From Neoechinorhynchus agilis (taxonomy: Eukaryota > Acanthocephala), in assembly GCA_051530055.1 (NCBI GenBank), contig CM121341.1, positions 5,022,001 to 5,086,000 on the forward strand: DNA of 64,000 nucleotides. Direction: 5' to 3'. Below the pieces are notes generated by a model that made no database searches, was not told the DNA's origin, and saw only the letters and a list, made by a program, of their open reading frames with translations. The position numbers and the translations under genes are program-made. Below, one piece after another: positions 24,401 to 35,986 of this stretch (positions are counted from its first letter, which is position 1; each line of letters begins with the position of its first letter).

Positions 24401-27400
24401 ATTGAAACAAAAAAAGCAGGAAAAAATGATTTGGTCAAAAGCACTGTATCCTTTGTAGAAAAAAAATAGGAATTTGATTGCAATAAACGAGTTGAGGTCT
24501 CAATTTTTTCTAAGGAGTTTTGCAATTTTTGTTAGGAAACGTTTTGAACTCTTTGAAGCATTTTTTTGCGATCAAAACGAAATGTTTTTGATTTTGGCCA
24601 ATAAAGCGCTTCAAAGTGTACACAAATTAGTCCAATTCTAAAACATTTCGTTTAAATCGCGTAAAATCCTAAAATAACGACAATTGAAACAAAAAAAGCA
24701 GGACAAAATGATTTGGTCAAAAGCACTGTATCCTTTGTAGAAAAAAAATAGGAATTTGATTGCAATAAACGAGTTGAGGTCTCAATTTTTTTCCTAAGGA
24801 GTTTTGCAATTTTTGTTAGGAGACGTTTTGAACTCTTTGAAGTATTTTTTGCGATCAAAACGAAATGTTTTTGATTTTGGCCAATAAGGCGCTTCAAAGT
24901 GTACACAAATTAGTCCAATTCTAAAACATTTCGTTTAAATCGCGTAAAATCCTAAAATAACGACAATTGAAACAAAAAAAGCAGGACAAAATGATTTGGT
25001 CAAAAGCACTGTATCCTTTGTAGAAAAAATAGGAATTTGAATGCAATAAACGAGTTGAGGTCTCAATTTTTTTCCTAAGGAGTTTTGCAATTTTTGTTAG
25101 GAGACGTTTTGAACTCTTTGAAGCATTTTTTTGCGATTAAAACGAAATGTTTTTGATTTTGGCCAATAAAGCGCTTCAAAGTGTACACAAATTAGTCCAA
25201 TTCTAAAACATTTCGTTTAAATCGCGTAAAATCCTAAAATAACGACAATTGAAACAAAAAAAGCAGGACAAAATGATTTGGTCAAAAGCACTGTATCCTT
25301 TGTAGAAAAAAAATAGGAATTTGATTGCAATAAACGAGTTGAGGTCTCAATTTTTTTCCTAAGGAGTTTTGCAATTTTTGTTAAGAGACGTTTTAAACTC
25401 TTTGAAGTATTTTTTGCGATTAAAACGAAATGTTTTTGATTTTGGGCAATAAGGCGCTTCAAAGTGTACACAAATTAGTCCAATTCTAAAACATTTCGTT
25501 TAAATCGCGTAAAATCCTAAAATAACGACAATTGAAACAAAAAATCCAGGACAAAATGATTTGGTCAAAAGCACTGTATCCTTTGTAGAAAAAATAGGAA
25601 TTTGAATGCAATAAACGAGTTGAGGTCTCAATTTTTTTCCTAAGGAGTTTTGCAATTTTTGTTAGGAGACGTTTTGAACTCTTTGAAGCATTTTTTGCGA
25701 TTAAAACGAAATGTTTTTGATTTTGGCCAATGCTTCAAAGTGTACACAAATTAGTCCAATTTTAAAACATTTCGTTTAAATCGCGTAAAATCCTAAAATA
25801 ACGACAATTGAAACAAAAAAAGCAGGAAAAATGATTTGGTCAAAAGCACTGTATCCTTTGTAGAAAAAAATAGGAATTTGATTGCAATAAACGAGTTGAG
25901 GTCTCAATTTTTTTCCTAAGGAGTTTTGCAATTTTTGTTAGGAGACGTTTTGAACTCTTTGAAGTATTTTTTGCGATTAAAACGAAATGTTTTTGATTTT
26001 GGCCAATAAGGCGCTTCAAAGTGTACACAAATTAGTCCAATTCTAAAACATTTCGTTTAAATCGCGTAAAATCCTAAAATAACGACAATTGAAACAAAAA
26101 AAGCAGGAAAAAATGATTTGGTCAAAAGCACTGTATCCTTTGTAGAAAAAAATAGGAATTTGATTGCAATAAACGAGTTGAGGTCTCAATTTTTTTCCTA
26201 AGGAGTTTTGCAATTTTTGTTAGGAGACGTTTTGAACTCTTTGAAGTATTTTTTGCGATTAAAACGAAATGTTTTTGATTTTATTAAAATTAAAGTGCCA
26301 AATTATCCACTAAACATTTCGTTAAATCGCGTAAAACCTAAAATAACGACAATTGAAACAAAAAAAGCAGGAAAAAATGATTTGGTCAAAAGCACTGTAT
26401 CCTTTGTAGAAAAAAAATAGGAATTTGATTGCAATAAACGAGTTGAGGTCTCAATTTTTTTTCTAAGGAGTTTTGCAATTTTTGTTAGGAGACGTTTTGA
26501 ACTCTTTGAAGTATTTTTTGCGATTAAAACGAAATGTTTTAGATTTTGGCCAATAAAGCGCTTCAAAGTGTACACAAATTAGTCCAATTTTGAAACATTT
26601 CGTTTAAATCGCGTAAAATCCTAAAATAACGACAATTGAAACAAAAAAAGCAGGAAAAAATGATTTGGTCAAAAGCACAATTTCGTCTAAACTGTAGTTC
26701 AGCACAAAGCAATACCTTGACGAGTTTGATGCAAAATGCGGCACTCGTGTAATCGAGCGAACATTGTGCACAGTAGAAAAGAAGCGTTTGACAAAGACGA
26801 CCGGCTAATAAATCTGCGATTGGATATTGAGGATGATACATCAATTTTCCAATGTCATTGATCAATTGTTCGATCTTAGTCCTTTGTGAGGATTCGTTCT
26901 TAATGAAAACACATATTGCGCTAATAAAGACCACTGCCAATTTCAGAGCATCATCCAATGAGTCGAGTCGTGAATCTTCGGCACATGCTTGGATGAGAAT
27001 CAAAAGGAGGCGAGATGACGATGAAATCGATTTTTTCGATGATTTGATAGGTTTTATCAATTTCCTGTTGTGTTGTGGATTGCGCTTTGTTGATTCTGTA
27101 CTCGTCGAAGTAAAATCAGGTCCGTAGAATTCGCGTAAATACAAATTTAAAAGTTGGTAACGTATTTGATGATACTTGAGCATCACCCGGATTATGGATG
27201 ATCCGCAAATGGAGAAATTATAGTGTATTCCATAAATGATGCCGTTGTAGAATATATGAAATGGCACAATTGAAGTAGAACGAAAAAGGAGAACAATTTA
27301 CGTTGTTTGGTCAGAATATTTACGAAAAAATGCGACTTTCTTCATGGAAATAAAAATTTTAGTCGGGAAAATGTTCAAAATTTTCTACTAAAATCATAGA

Positions 27401-30216
27401 TCCCGTAGCTGTCTAAGAGTTTAAAGTTCTAAAAAGTAGTACAATGTGAAATAATCAACGATAAGTAGAGGTTTCCTCGCAAACTGCAATTAAAACTTTA
27501 TCATCTCGAAACATTTTCTTTCAATGATAAATTCTTTTTTTTCAAATCGTCAACTAACTTCGTTTACAGAAAAAATCGAATTTTAAAAGATTACAAAATT
27601 TACACCTAGGAAAAAATATGGTTTTTCTTAAAAATTGAGCCAATTAGATTTTTTTAGAAACAAAATCTTTATGAGTTCGATGCAAAATTCGGCTATATAA
27701 AGTTTCTACTTTGGTTTTTATCACGAAGGAACGGAATCCAGTGTAATGCATAACTTAACCATTCTCACAAAATTGAAAATTTCTTCATAAGAATCAAATT
27801 TTATTCCCTGAAAATATTTTCAGTTTTCAAAGATTCATTTAAACATCTTTTTTCCGGGGTAGCTGCCTAGATTTTTCATTCTAAAAAGTTGTAAAATCAA
27901 CGAATTTCAAAGACTACAAAATTTAGATAAAAATATGATTTTTCTTAAACTTAAAAAGTTTTTGTGTGAATCGAGCCAATAAGATTACGAGTTCGATGTG
28001 GAATTCGGCTATGAAAAGTTCCTACTTTGGTTTTCTTTATCATTAAAGGAACCTACAACGGAATCCAGTGTAATGCATAACTTAACCATTCTCACAAAAT
28101 TGAAAATTTCTTCATAAAAATCCAATTTTATTCCCTGAAAATATTTTCAGTTTTCAAAGATTAATTTAAACATCTTTGTTCCGGGGTAGCTGCCTAGATT
28201 TTTCATTCTAAAAAGTTGTAAAATCAACGAATTTCAAAGACTACAAAATTAAGATAAAAATATGATTTTTCTTAAACTTAAAAAGTTTTTGTGTGAATCG
28301 AGCCAATAAGATTACGAGTTCGATGTGGAATTCGGCTATGAAAAGTTTCTACTTTGGTTTTCTTTATCATTAAAGGAACCTACAACGGAATCCAGTGTAA
28401 TGCATAACTTAACCATTCTCACAAAATTGAAAATTTCTTCATAGAAATCCAATTTTATTCCCTGAAAATATTTTCAGTTTTCAAAGATTAATTTAAACAT
28501 CTTTGTTCCGGGGTAGCTGCCTAGATTTTTCATTCTAAAAAGTTGTAAAATCAATGAATTTCAAAGACTACAAAATTAAGATAAAAATATGATTTTTCTT
28601 AAACTTAAAAAGTTTTTGTGTGAATCGAGCCAATAAGATTACGAGTTCGATGTGGATTTCGGCTATGAAAAGTTTCTACTTTGGTTTTCTTTATCATTAA
28701 AGGAACCTACAACGGAATCCAGTGTAATGCATAACTTAACCATTCTCACAAAATTGAAAATTTCTTCATAGAAATCCAATTTTATTCCCTGAAAATATTT
28801 TCAGTTTTCAAAGATTAATTTAAACATCTTTGTTCCGGGGTAGCTGCCTAGATTTTTCATTCTAAAAAGTTGTAAAATCAACGAATTTCAAAGACTACAA
28901 AATTAAGATAAAAATATGATTTTTCTTAAACTTAAAAAGTTTTTGTGTGAATCGAGCCAATAAGATTACGAGTTCGATGTGGATTTCGGCTATGAAAAGT
29001 TTCTACTTTGGTTTTCTTTATCATTAAAGGAACCTACAACGGAATCCAGTGTAATGCATAACTTAACCATTCTCACAAAATTGAAAATTTCTTCATAGAA
29101 ATCCAATTTTATTCCCTGAAAATATTTTCAGTTTTCAAAGATTCATTTAAACATCTTTGTTCCGGGGTAGCTGCCTGGATTTTTCATTCTAAAAAGTTGT
29201 AAAATCAACGAATTTCAAAGACTACAAAATTAAGATAAAAATATGATTTTTCTTAAACTTAGAAAGTTTTTGTGTGAATCGAGCCAATAAGATTACGAGT
29301 TCGATGTGGATTTCGGCTATGAAAAGTTTCTACTTTGGTTTTCTTTATCATTAAAGGAACCTACAACGGAATCCAGTGTAATGCATAGCAGCTCTCGCAA
29401 CTGCGATTGCGACATGTTTCGGTGAATTGAATACTTCGATTGCACGACTCATTTCGTCAATGATTGCGACGGAGTCCTGATTTATTTGTGATTGTTCGCT
29501 AGCTCGATCCTCTGAATAAAGCATTGAAGAAAACTTGAAGATCAGCTCGAATACGTCTTCAGATATTATATCAGGACTTAAATTTGGAACAATGAGCACA
29601 TTGAGTACTAATCTCATCGAGATATCAACACTGTTCGTTCTTTCAAATCCACTTTCATCGATTTTTGAACAAAGTCCCATAGAAATCCTCTTTAAGACAT
29701 CTCTAAGATCTTGTGATGGCAATTTGTATCCTAAATTACAGTTTTGCATTTGCATTGCATCCATTAGGACATTGTAAACAACATCTCGTTTCCAACTTGA
29801 TGGTTTCTTGGTACAAACGAGCTTGATTGCGTGCAGAAATTGATTAAGTGCTACTTTATTGTTCAATTTGATTTTTCGAATCGGTGGCGGTTCAATGATA
29901 GATCTCATTCTTTTCTGAGATCTTGGCTTTTCGGTACAAAATTGTTCAGATGAACAATTTAACAATGCTTTGTCGACACAATCCAATATTTTTTTATTCG
30001 CATTTACGATATCGATCGCAATCGATGGAATTTCCAATATTGGCAAATTAGTGCTCCTTTCATCCGCTTGGAATTCAGTATCTAAAAATATGCGAACGAG
30101 TAATCTTCAATCAAAGTAAACAGTCGATTTTTTAAGCTCAATGAAATGAACTTACCAGCTGAAACGGATTCAGTTTCCACATCCAAATGCTCTGTAGATC
30201 CATTTGTAAATTCCAT
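21477..30216 (-). CDS. NIPBL: NIPBL / SCC2 / Nipped-B cohesin loader
   Basis: Exons read 30216-30156, 30081 to about 29385, about 27174 to 26693, and 24003-21477. The product is about 1,250 residues of HEAT-like helices. Family landmarks appear in order: VLNVLIVPNLSPDIISEDVF (compare the family's LNVMTSPNMP..YIEDV), LINDIGKLMYHPQYPIADLL, AFKSFYVRYESQLNKLKLKY, then the C-terminal signature VVELLTRIIQQKLIHPEQFL. NIPBL with MAU2 loads cohesin on chromatin and drives loop extrusion. The protein lacks the long disordered N-terminus of fly and vertebrate forms and may begin close to the HEAT part. The 74-bp first intron is clean. The exon 2/3 junction is unresolved because I find no acceptor in the right phase. 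The exon 3/4 intron (24004-26692) restores frame with a GTTTAG donor. Confidence 0.88.
24053..24115. repeat. Intronic inverted repeat near the NIPBL exon 4 acceptor
   Basis: TTTTGACTTGTGTGGT at about 24053 and its exact inverse near 24100 form a 16-bp stem about 50 bp inside the intron, just upstream of the acceptor on the minus strand. Confidence 0.7.
24150..26690. repeat. 282-bp satellite, about 9 copies, filling a NIPBL intron
   Basis: GAGTTGAGGTCTCAATTTTT recurs about every 282 bp. Other landmarks are GTTTTGAACTCTTTGAAG, CAAAGTGTACACAAATTAG and ATGATTTGGTCAAAAGCAC. One unit near 26280 has a deletion. The array begins right at the exon 3 donor and ends near the hairpin before exon 4, so the 2.7-kb intron is nearly all satellite. 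The repeated minus-strand frames (with HFVLIAKNTSKS) are intron sequence. Confidence 0.95.
27430..29390. repeat. 328-bp satellite, about 6 copies, filling another NIPBL intron
   Basis: GGGGTAGCTGCCTAGATTTT recurs at about 27855, 28180, 28510, 28840 and 29165. Each unit ends with CAACGGAATCCAGTGTAATG, and the right-most copy of that phrase is the last coding part of NIPBL exon 2. The repeat unit therefore includes the exon tail and its candidate splice donor. The left-most units are more diverged. Confidence 0.93.
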
Positions 30217-30288
30217 CTCTGCAAATGGTCTCAAATCAGCGAATTTAGTTTAATTGGCCGTCCACAACAAAACTTTGACAATTAATAA

Positions 30289-30585
30289 ATGGTGTATTCG
30301 TGTCAATTGTTACCAACTAATGAATGCTACGTGATGCCGAGGCACGTCCGCAGGTCCAATCGCTTCGCCGACTTAATGTTTTCTTGGTTAAACGAACCAA
30401 ATTGGGATCGGAGGTACCTTCAAAAGGACGCATCTGGTCGAGATTTGCTTTTAAGTTCCTTTGCCGGCTTCAAGACTGGTTTTAAAGCCGAAGACGACGA
30501 CGATCTTTTGATCCATCCGAAACTTGGATTCCGTCCTAATTGCAAAAAATCTAAAATTTTGAACCTCTTCAATGTGATATTTTAA
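30289..30585 (+). CDS. Small candidate gene next to the 172-bp array
   Basis: A 98-residue frame starts 72 bp from the divergent NIPBL start, so the two may share a promoter. The first 55 residues (with RHVRRSNRFADLMFSWLNEP) are unique. The last 42 (AGFKTGFKAEDDDDLLIHPK onward) are the first copy of the 172-bp array that follows. I do not recognise the protein. It could be a real short protein whose last exon was amplified, or a chance frame running into the satellite. Confidence 0.35.
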   Translation: MVYSCQLLPTNECYVMPRHVRRSNRFADLMFSWLNEPNWDRRYLQKDASGRDLLLSSFAGFKTGFKAEDDDDLLIHPKLGFRPNCKKSKILNLFNVIF

Positions 30586-33080
30586 GAACTTTATGAACTT
30601 AAAATACATAAGAGATTCTCAAATGGAACCAAACTTTGCGGGCTTCAAGGCTGGTTTTAAAGCCGAAGACGACGACGATCTTTTAATCCATCCGAAACTT
30701 GATTTTTGTGCCAATTGCAAAAAATCTAAAATTTTGAACCTCTTCAATGTGATTTTTTAAGAACTTTATGAACTTAAAATACATAAGAGATTCTCAAATG
30801 GAACCAAACTTTGCTGGCTTCAAGACTGGTTTAAAGCCGAAGACGACGACGATCTTTTAATCCATCCGAAACTTGATTTTTGTGCCAATTGCAAAAAACT
30901 AAAATTTTGAACCTCTTCAATGTGATTTTTTAAGAACTTTATGAACTTAAAATACATAAGAGATTCTCAAATGGAACCAAACTTTGCTGGCTTCAAGACT
31001 GGTTTTAAAGCCGAAGACGACGACGATCTTTTAATCCATCCGAAACTTGATTTCTGTGCCAATTGCAAAAAATCTAAAATTTTGAACCTCTTCAATGTGA
31101 TTTTTTAAGAACTTTATGAACTTAAAATACATAAGAGATTCTCAAATGGAACCAAACTTTGCCGGCTTCAAGACTGGTTTTAAAGCCGAAGACGACGACG
31201 ATCTTTTAATCCATCCGAAACTTGATTTTTGTGCCAATTGCAAAAAATCTAAAATTTTGAACCTCTTCAATGTGATTTTTTAAGAACTTTATGAACTTAA
31301 AATACATAAGAGATTCTCAAATGGAACCAAACTTTGCTGGCTTCAAGACTGGTTTTAAAGCCGAAGACGACGACGATCTTTTAATCCATCCGAAACTTGA
31401 TTTCTGTGCCAATTGCAAAAAATCTAAAATTTTGAACCTCTTCAATGTGATTTTTTAAGAACTTTATGAACTTAAAATACATAAGAGATTCTCAAATGGA
31501 ACCAAACTTTGCTGGCTTCAAGACTGGTTTTAAAGCCGAAGACGACGACGATCTTTTAATCCATCCGAAACTTGATTTCTGTGCCAATTGCAAAAAATCT
31601 AAAATTTTGAACCTCTTCAATGTGATTTTTTAAGAACTTTATGAACTTAAAATACATAAGAGATTCTCAAATGGAACCAAACTTTGCTGGCTTCAAGACT
31701 GGTTTTAAAGCCGAAGACGACGACGATCTTAATCCATCCGAAACTTGATTTCTGTGCCAATTGCAAAAAATCTAAAATTTTGAACCTCTTCAATGTGATT
31801 TTTTAAGAACTTTATGAACTTAAAATACATAAGAGATTCTCAAATGGAACCAAACTTTGCTGGCTTCAAGACTGGTTTTAAAGCCGAAGACGACGACGAT
31901 CTTTTAATCCATCCGAAACTTGATTTTTGTGCCAATTGCAAAAAATCTAAAATTTTGAACCTCTTCAATGTGATTTTTTAAGAACTTTATGAACTTAAAA
32001 TACATAAGAGATTCTCAAATGGAACCAAACTTTGCTGGCTTCAAGACTGGTTTTAAAGCCGAAGACGACGACGATCTTTTAATCCATCCGAAACTTGATT
32101 TTTGTGCCAATTGCAAAAAATCTAAAATTTTGAACCTCTTCAATGTGATTTTTTAAGAACTTTATGAACTTAAAATACATAAGAGATTCTCAAATGGAAC
32201 CAAACTTTGCTGGCTTCAAGACTGGTTTTAAAGCCGAAGACGACGACGATCTTTTAATCCATCCGAAACTTGATTTTTGTGCCAATTGCAAAAAATCTAA
32301 AATTTTGAACCTCTTCAATGTGATTTTTTAAGAACTTTATGAACTTAAAATACATAAGAGATTCTCAAATGGAACCAAACTTTGCGGGCTTCAAGGCTGG
32401 TTTTAAAGCCGAAGACGACGACGATCTTTTAATCCATCCGAAACTTGGATTCCGTCCTAATTGCAGAAAATCTAAAATTTTGAACCTCTTCAATGCGATT
32501 TTTTAAGAACTTTATGAACATAAAATACATAAGAGATTCTCAAATGGAACCAAACTTTGCTGGCTTCAAGACTGGTTTTAAAGCCGAAGACGACGACGAT
32601 CTTTTAATCCATCCGAAACTTGATTTTTGTGCCAATTGCAAAAAATCTAAAATTTTGAACCTCAATGCGATTTTTTAAGAACTTTATGAACTTAAAATAC
32701 ATAAGAGATTCTCAAATGGAACCAAACTTTGCTGGCTTCAAGACTGGTTTTAAAGCCGAAGACAACGACGATCTTTTAATCAATCCGAAACTTGATTTTT
32801 GTGCCAATTGCAAAAAATCTAAAATTTTGGACCTCTTCAATGTGATATTTTAAGAACTTTATGAACTTAAAATACATAAGAGATTCTCAAATGGAACCAA
32901 ACTTTGCTGGCTTCAAGACTGGTTTTAAAGCCGAAGACGACGACGATCTTTTAATCCATCCGAAACTTGATTTTTGTGCCAATTGCAAAAAATCTAAAAT
33001 TTTGAACCTCTTCAATGTGATTTTTTAAGAACTTTATGAACTTAAAATACATAAGAGATTCTCAAATGGAACCAAAGACC
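30450..33080 (+). repeat. 172-bp tandem array, about 15 copies, with a conserved frame
   Basis: Units are nearly identical and spaced by 172 bp; GAACTTTATGAACTTAAAAT marks each. Most units can encode MEPNFAGFKTGFKAEDDDD followed by HPKLDFCANCKKSKILNL and then a stop. Most differences are substitutions, but frame-breaking deletions occur near 30831, 30898 and 31732. The unit near 32350-32480 carries the variant LGFRPNCR/K, shared with the first unit, which suggests conversion within the array. Confidence 0.95.
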
Positions 33081-33163
33081 CCAAATCGCACTTGCCAAAC
33101 TACGATCTATTAACGAAAAGAAAATCTAACTAAGTCTTAATTGTAACTGCTATCGATATTGTA

Positions 33164-33544
33164 TTATTCCCCTTCATCAGACGATTGATCGGGAGTGCGG
33201 AAACCTGAGGAGATGGAATCGTTAAATCGTGTGATCCTTCGGTCCCACCTCCGTCTCATTGGCTCGCCAAGGAAATAAGATCGACGCAAACGAGCGGGTA
33301 AGCTCCTACCGCGACTCCTTTGTGGAAGTGGCAATCCAGCGTAACTTTCGCGAGACTCTTCATTGGTTCTATTGATTTCCTCGTGGTATGATTGTGTCGA
33401 ATCGCTGCTTATAAATAGCCGATAATGGAAATCTGCGAGCAAATCGAATTCATCCAAGTCACGAATTAGGTGAGAATTCGTCGTGGGTTCCATTGTCGAA
33501 TTTGATATGTATCTCCATACGTAACTATTATCCCATTGAGCCAT
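33164..33544 (-). CDS. Uncharacterised arginine/serine-rich protein
   Basis: A 126-residue frame from a true ATG. The N-terminal half is acidic and aromatic (DLDEFDLLADFHYRLF); the C-terminal half is basic (RSRGRSLPARLRRSYFLGEP, then MRRRWDRR) and ends in an acidic DQSSDEGE. No motif gives a function. Codon use and composition differ from the adjacent satellite, which favours a real gene. It may be the last exon of a longer gene: a short exon-like frame at 34130-34188 (MTTVAELDEKEFLKSIQKLY, then a GTATTG donor) lies upstream on the same strand. The rest of 33545-34496 holds nothing else. Confidence 0.4.
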   Translation of the reverse strand: MAQWDNSYVWRYISNSTMEPTTNSHLIRDLDEFDLLADFHYRLFISSDSTQSYHEEINRTNEESRESYAGLPLPQRSRGRSLPARLRRSYFLGEPMRRRWDRRITRFNDSISSGFRTPDQSSDEGE

Positions 33545-34496
33545 GATCGATAACTAACGGACCTCATTGAACAATAGATACCTAAATCTTTAATTTGTTT
33601 CCCAACAAATATTGTTTTGAGTATATTCGAAAATATTGAACTTAAATTTCGGTTGAACAACTTGTTGTCGAAAAGTCCGAGGTTAACAGGTACTTTTAAG
33701 ATGTAGGCTCTAAAAATCGTTAGAACATTGAATACTAAAGAACGTTTTCTGAACGCAAATCCAAACTGCATTGTTTTGCAGTTCTTCAAAATCAATGTTG
33801 ATGACCAATCGAAAGTGCGATTCGAGCAAAATATCAACAGTCATTAGGAATTTGGGTCCTTGTAATAAAAAATTTTTTAAAACAAATTATGAAAATCGAA
33901 ACGAAAATGACGGTTCAATCATTCTAAAATACAAGAAGATGAATGATTTTATTCGTCGGTTTCGGCCATTTTTTCATTTCAGCGTTGATACTCACAAGCG
34001 TTGTTTCCTTTGAACGAATCGAGATGGCATGAATAGAAATAAAAACAGAATGGTCGAGGGCGATGATATTTGATTTGCTGGATACCAAATGTCGTTAGAA
34101 AGAAATTACTACAAAAACAATCAATACCGTAAAGTTTTTGTATGGATTTCAAAAACTCCTTTTCGTCCAATTCTGCAACTGTCGTCATGATTGGCCGCGC
34201 TGATTCGCTGCATCAGGTTCCAATTTACTTAGATTTTCGCTTTAAATCTCTTCGTCTAAATGTCTTCGGTCGTTGATTTAAAGGAGGGCATTCTAAATGG
34301 AGATTTTTTGAATTTAAACGATAAACGTGAAAGTTTGGGGCGAATTTTATAAATGGCCCAAAATCGGATGTCCAATTGCGTATTGAATTTATTACACACT
34401 TTATCGAAAAAACTTAGCTAATTTTTTTTGCATGAAAGAGACAAATTTTTATCGTAAAAAGTTGGCATTTTTACACATTTTCAGCGCCCAAGACGT

Positions 34497-35320
34497 TCAA
34501 CTCTTATTTCCGTTCATCTTTAGCACATTCAGAATATCTAAGGTTTGTTTTACCAAGATTTGTGCTGCGCTTTCGGCTTCCTCCTCTTGTTGTTTCTTAG
34601 AGATCTAAAATCAGCACAATCAACAAAAACATTTTACATTGGCTCTACAAACCATTGAATTGCTTTTAATAATTTGTTTCTTAAAATCTTCAAGGACTGT
34701 TTTGTACCTCTCATCGTCCTCGAATGCGATTCCTCGCTTTTTTATCGCCATCACAGTAGCGTACATGAGTGTCCGTTCATTGCTGATTCTAGTGCTTACT
34801 CGGAAAACGCCAGGACTGTTCGTGTCATATCGGCCGATCTCAAGCAGATTTCCGAGCAGAATTCGATTTCTCAGTCTCGATACTTCTTTAGTTGGCATTT
34901 CCATCGTTAAGTTCGATATTTGTAATCTCGAGCTCAAGTCACAGAAGACGCTTTTAAGAAGAGAGTATCCGTGGCGGCGGTTCCGTCGGTTTGGTGTTAT
35001 ATAGATTTGACTTTTTAAGCCGTACGGGAAACTTTTTCTTAGAATTACGAAAAACTCACCCTATCCTTGGTTTTATGCGATCCGGGAAACCATAGAAGAG
35101 ATAGGCGGTTAAAATTCCAATCGGTACATAAACGCCTTGTTGACCATTGTCCAGTTTCATGAGTTCAAACAACACGTAGACTATCCATTTACGATCATGT
35201 AAATCAATCCGCCTAGCTCCTTCAATTTCAAAAGGCAAAATATGTTCAATGTTTGAATGGACTTGTTTGGCAAATCCTTCTAATTCGTCCGCACGGAACC
35301 ATTGAAGCAAATATTCTACG
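34497..35320 (-). CDS. Uncharacterised multi-exon protein
   Basis: The last exon 34604-34497 (SKKQQEEEAESAAQILVKQT... ending NGNKS) joins exon 34937-34653 in phase 0 across a 48-bp intron with a GTTTGT donor and TTTTAG acceptor. That exon reads EVSRLRNRILLGNLLEIGRY and ISNERTLMYATVMAIKKRG. A further exon at about 35320-35060, with a good GTGAGT donor, reads LLQWFRADELEGFAKQVHSN and GVYVPIGILTAYLFYGFPDR. The join between the last two is not resolved in phase. The protein looks soluble and helical. I do not recognise the family; the 5' end is not found, and exons at 36.5-37.0 kb could belong to it. Confidence 0.5.
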
Positions 35321-35608
35321 CCTATTTTAAACAATCAATCCATGTGGATTGATAGAAATGTGGGTGTTTTTTTTCTGTTGGCGTGTAAAAATTAAATTGT
35401 TTCCAAAAAATAAACAATTTACAACCGACCAAGTACAGCGCCGAATATTAGCCGATTACGAAGGTCGCTGAAAAAAAAAGAAAGATTGGCCAGCGTGGAA
35501 TCGAAGATGGTGCTCTAAAAGCAATAGTGAACGCAGTAGAAGTTCAAGAGATGATGCCTCCGATAAAGGATTTGCTTCCTCGTCTTACGCAAATTCCAAA
35601 GAATTGTA

Positions 35609-35755
35609 TTGATTGGTCGAATAGCGTCTAATTTTGGTTGTATCTTTAATGCTCAAAATGAAATCTGGCGGGCAATCCATTATTTAGAGAAGGCGTCTCA
35701 ACTTGATCCACACTTTCTTGATGCTTTCCTCAATCTTGGAAACTTGTTGGCTCGG
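35609..35755 (+). pseudogene. Fragment of an O-GlcNAc transferase TPR region
   Basis: About 48 residues read [20 protein letters not shown], then [20 protein letters not shown]. This is one TPR of OGT, close to the conserved animal stretch (SNLGCVFNAQGEIW...LDPNFLDAYINLGN). Neither the preceding nor following TPRs nor the catalytic domain are present; similarity stops at both ends without splice sites, and the frame is unmatched upstream. It is most likely a displaced exon fragment. Confidence 0.65.
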
Positions 35756-35986
35756 CAAACTCGCCTGGATCATGGCCGAAATGACGACATCACACTTCAT
35801 TATGGTGTCGAGCCGGTCATCCACAAACTCAGAGAAACATTCGAATGAAGGTAGTCTGGAAGTCGAGGTAAAAGGCAGACGAGCCTGAGAGATCGACCAA
35901 AACAACGCTGGCTCGATACCATTCGAAGCGATCCTCGAACGACTCGACTTAATCCGGACAAAGCCAGGATCAAATAAAATGGAGGA

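Noticed and set aside
24652-26575. Minus-strand frames with HFVLIAKNTSKS
   Set aside because: These are intron satellite units of NIPBL, interrupted in several copies.
30450-33080. CRISPR array
   Set aside because: Direct repeats are contiguous 172-bp units without unique spacers, in an animal genome.
33466-33837. 123-residue minus-strand frame overlapping the 33.2-33.5 kb gene
   Set aside because: Different frame, overlaps the better-supported ATG frame, composition like AT-rich intergenic DNA.
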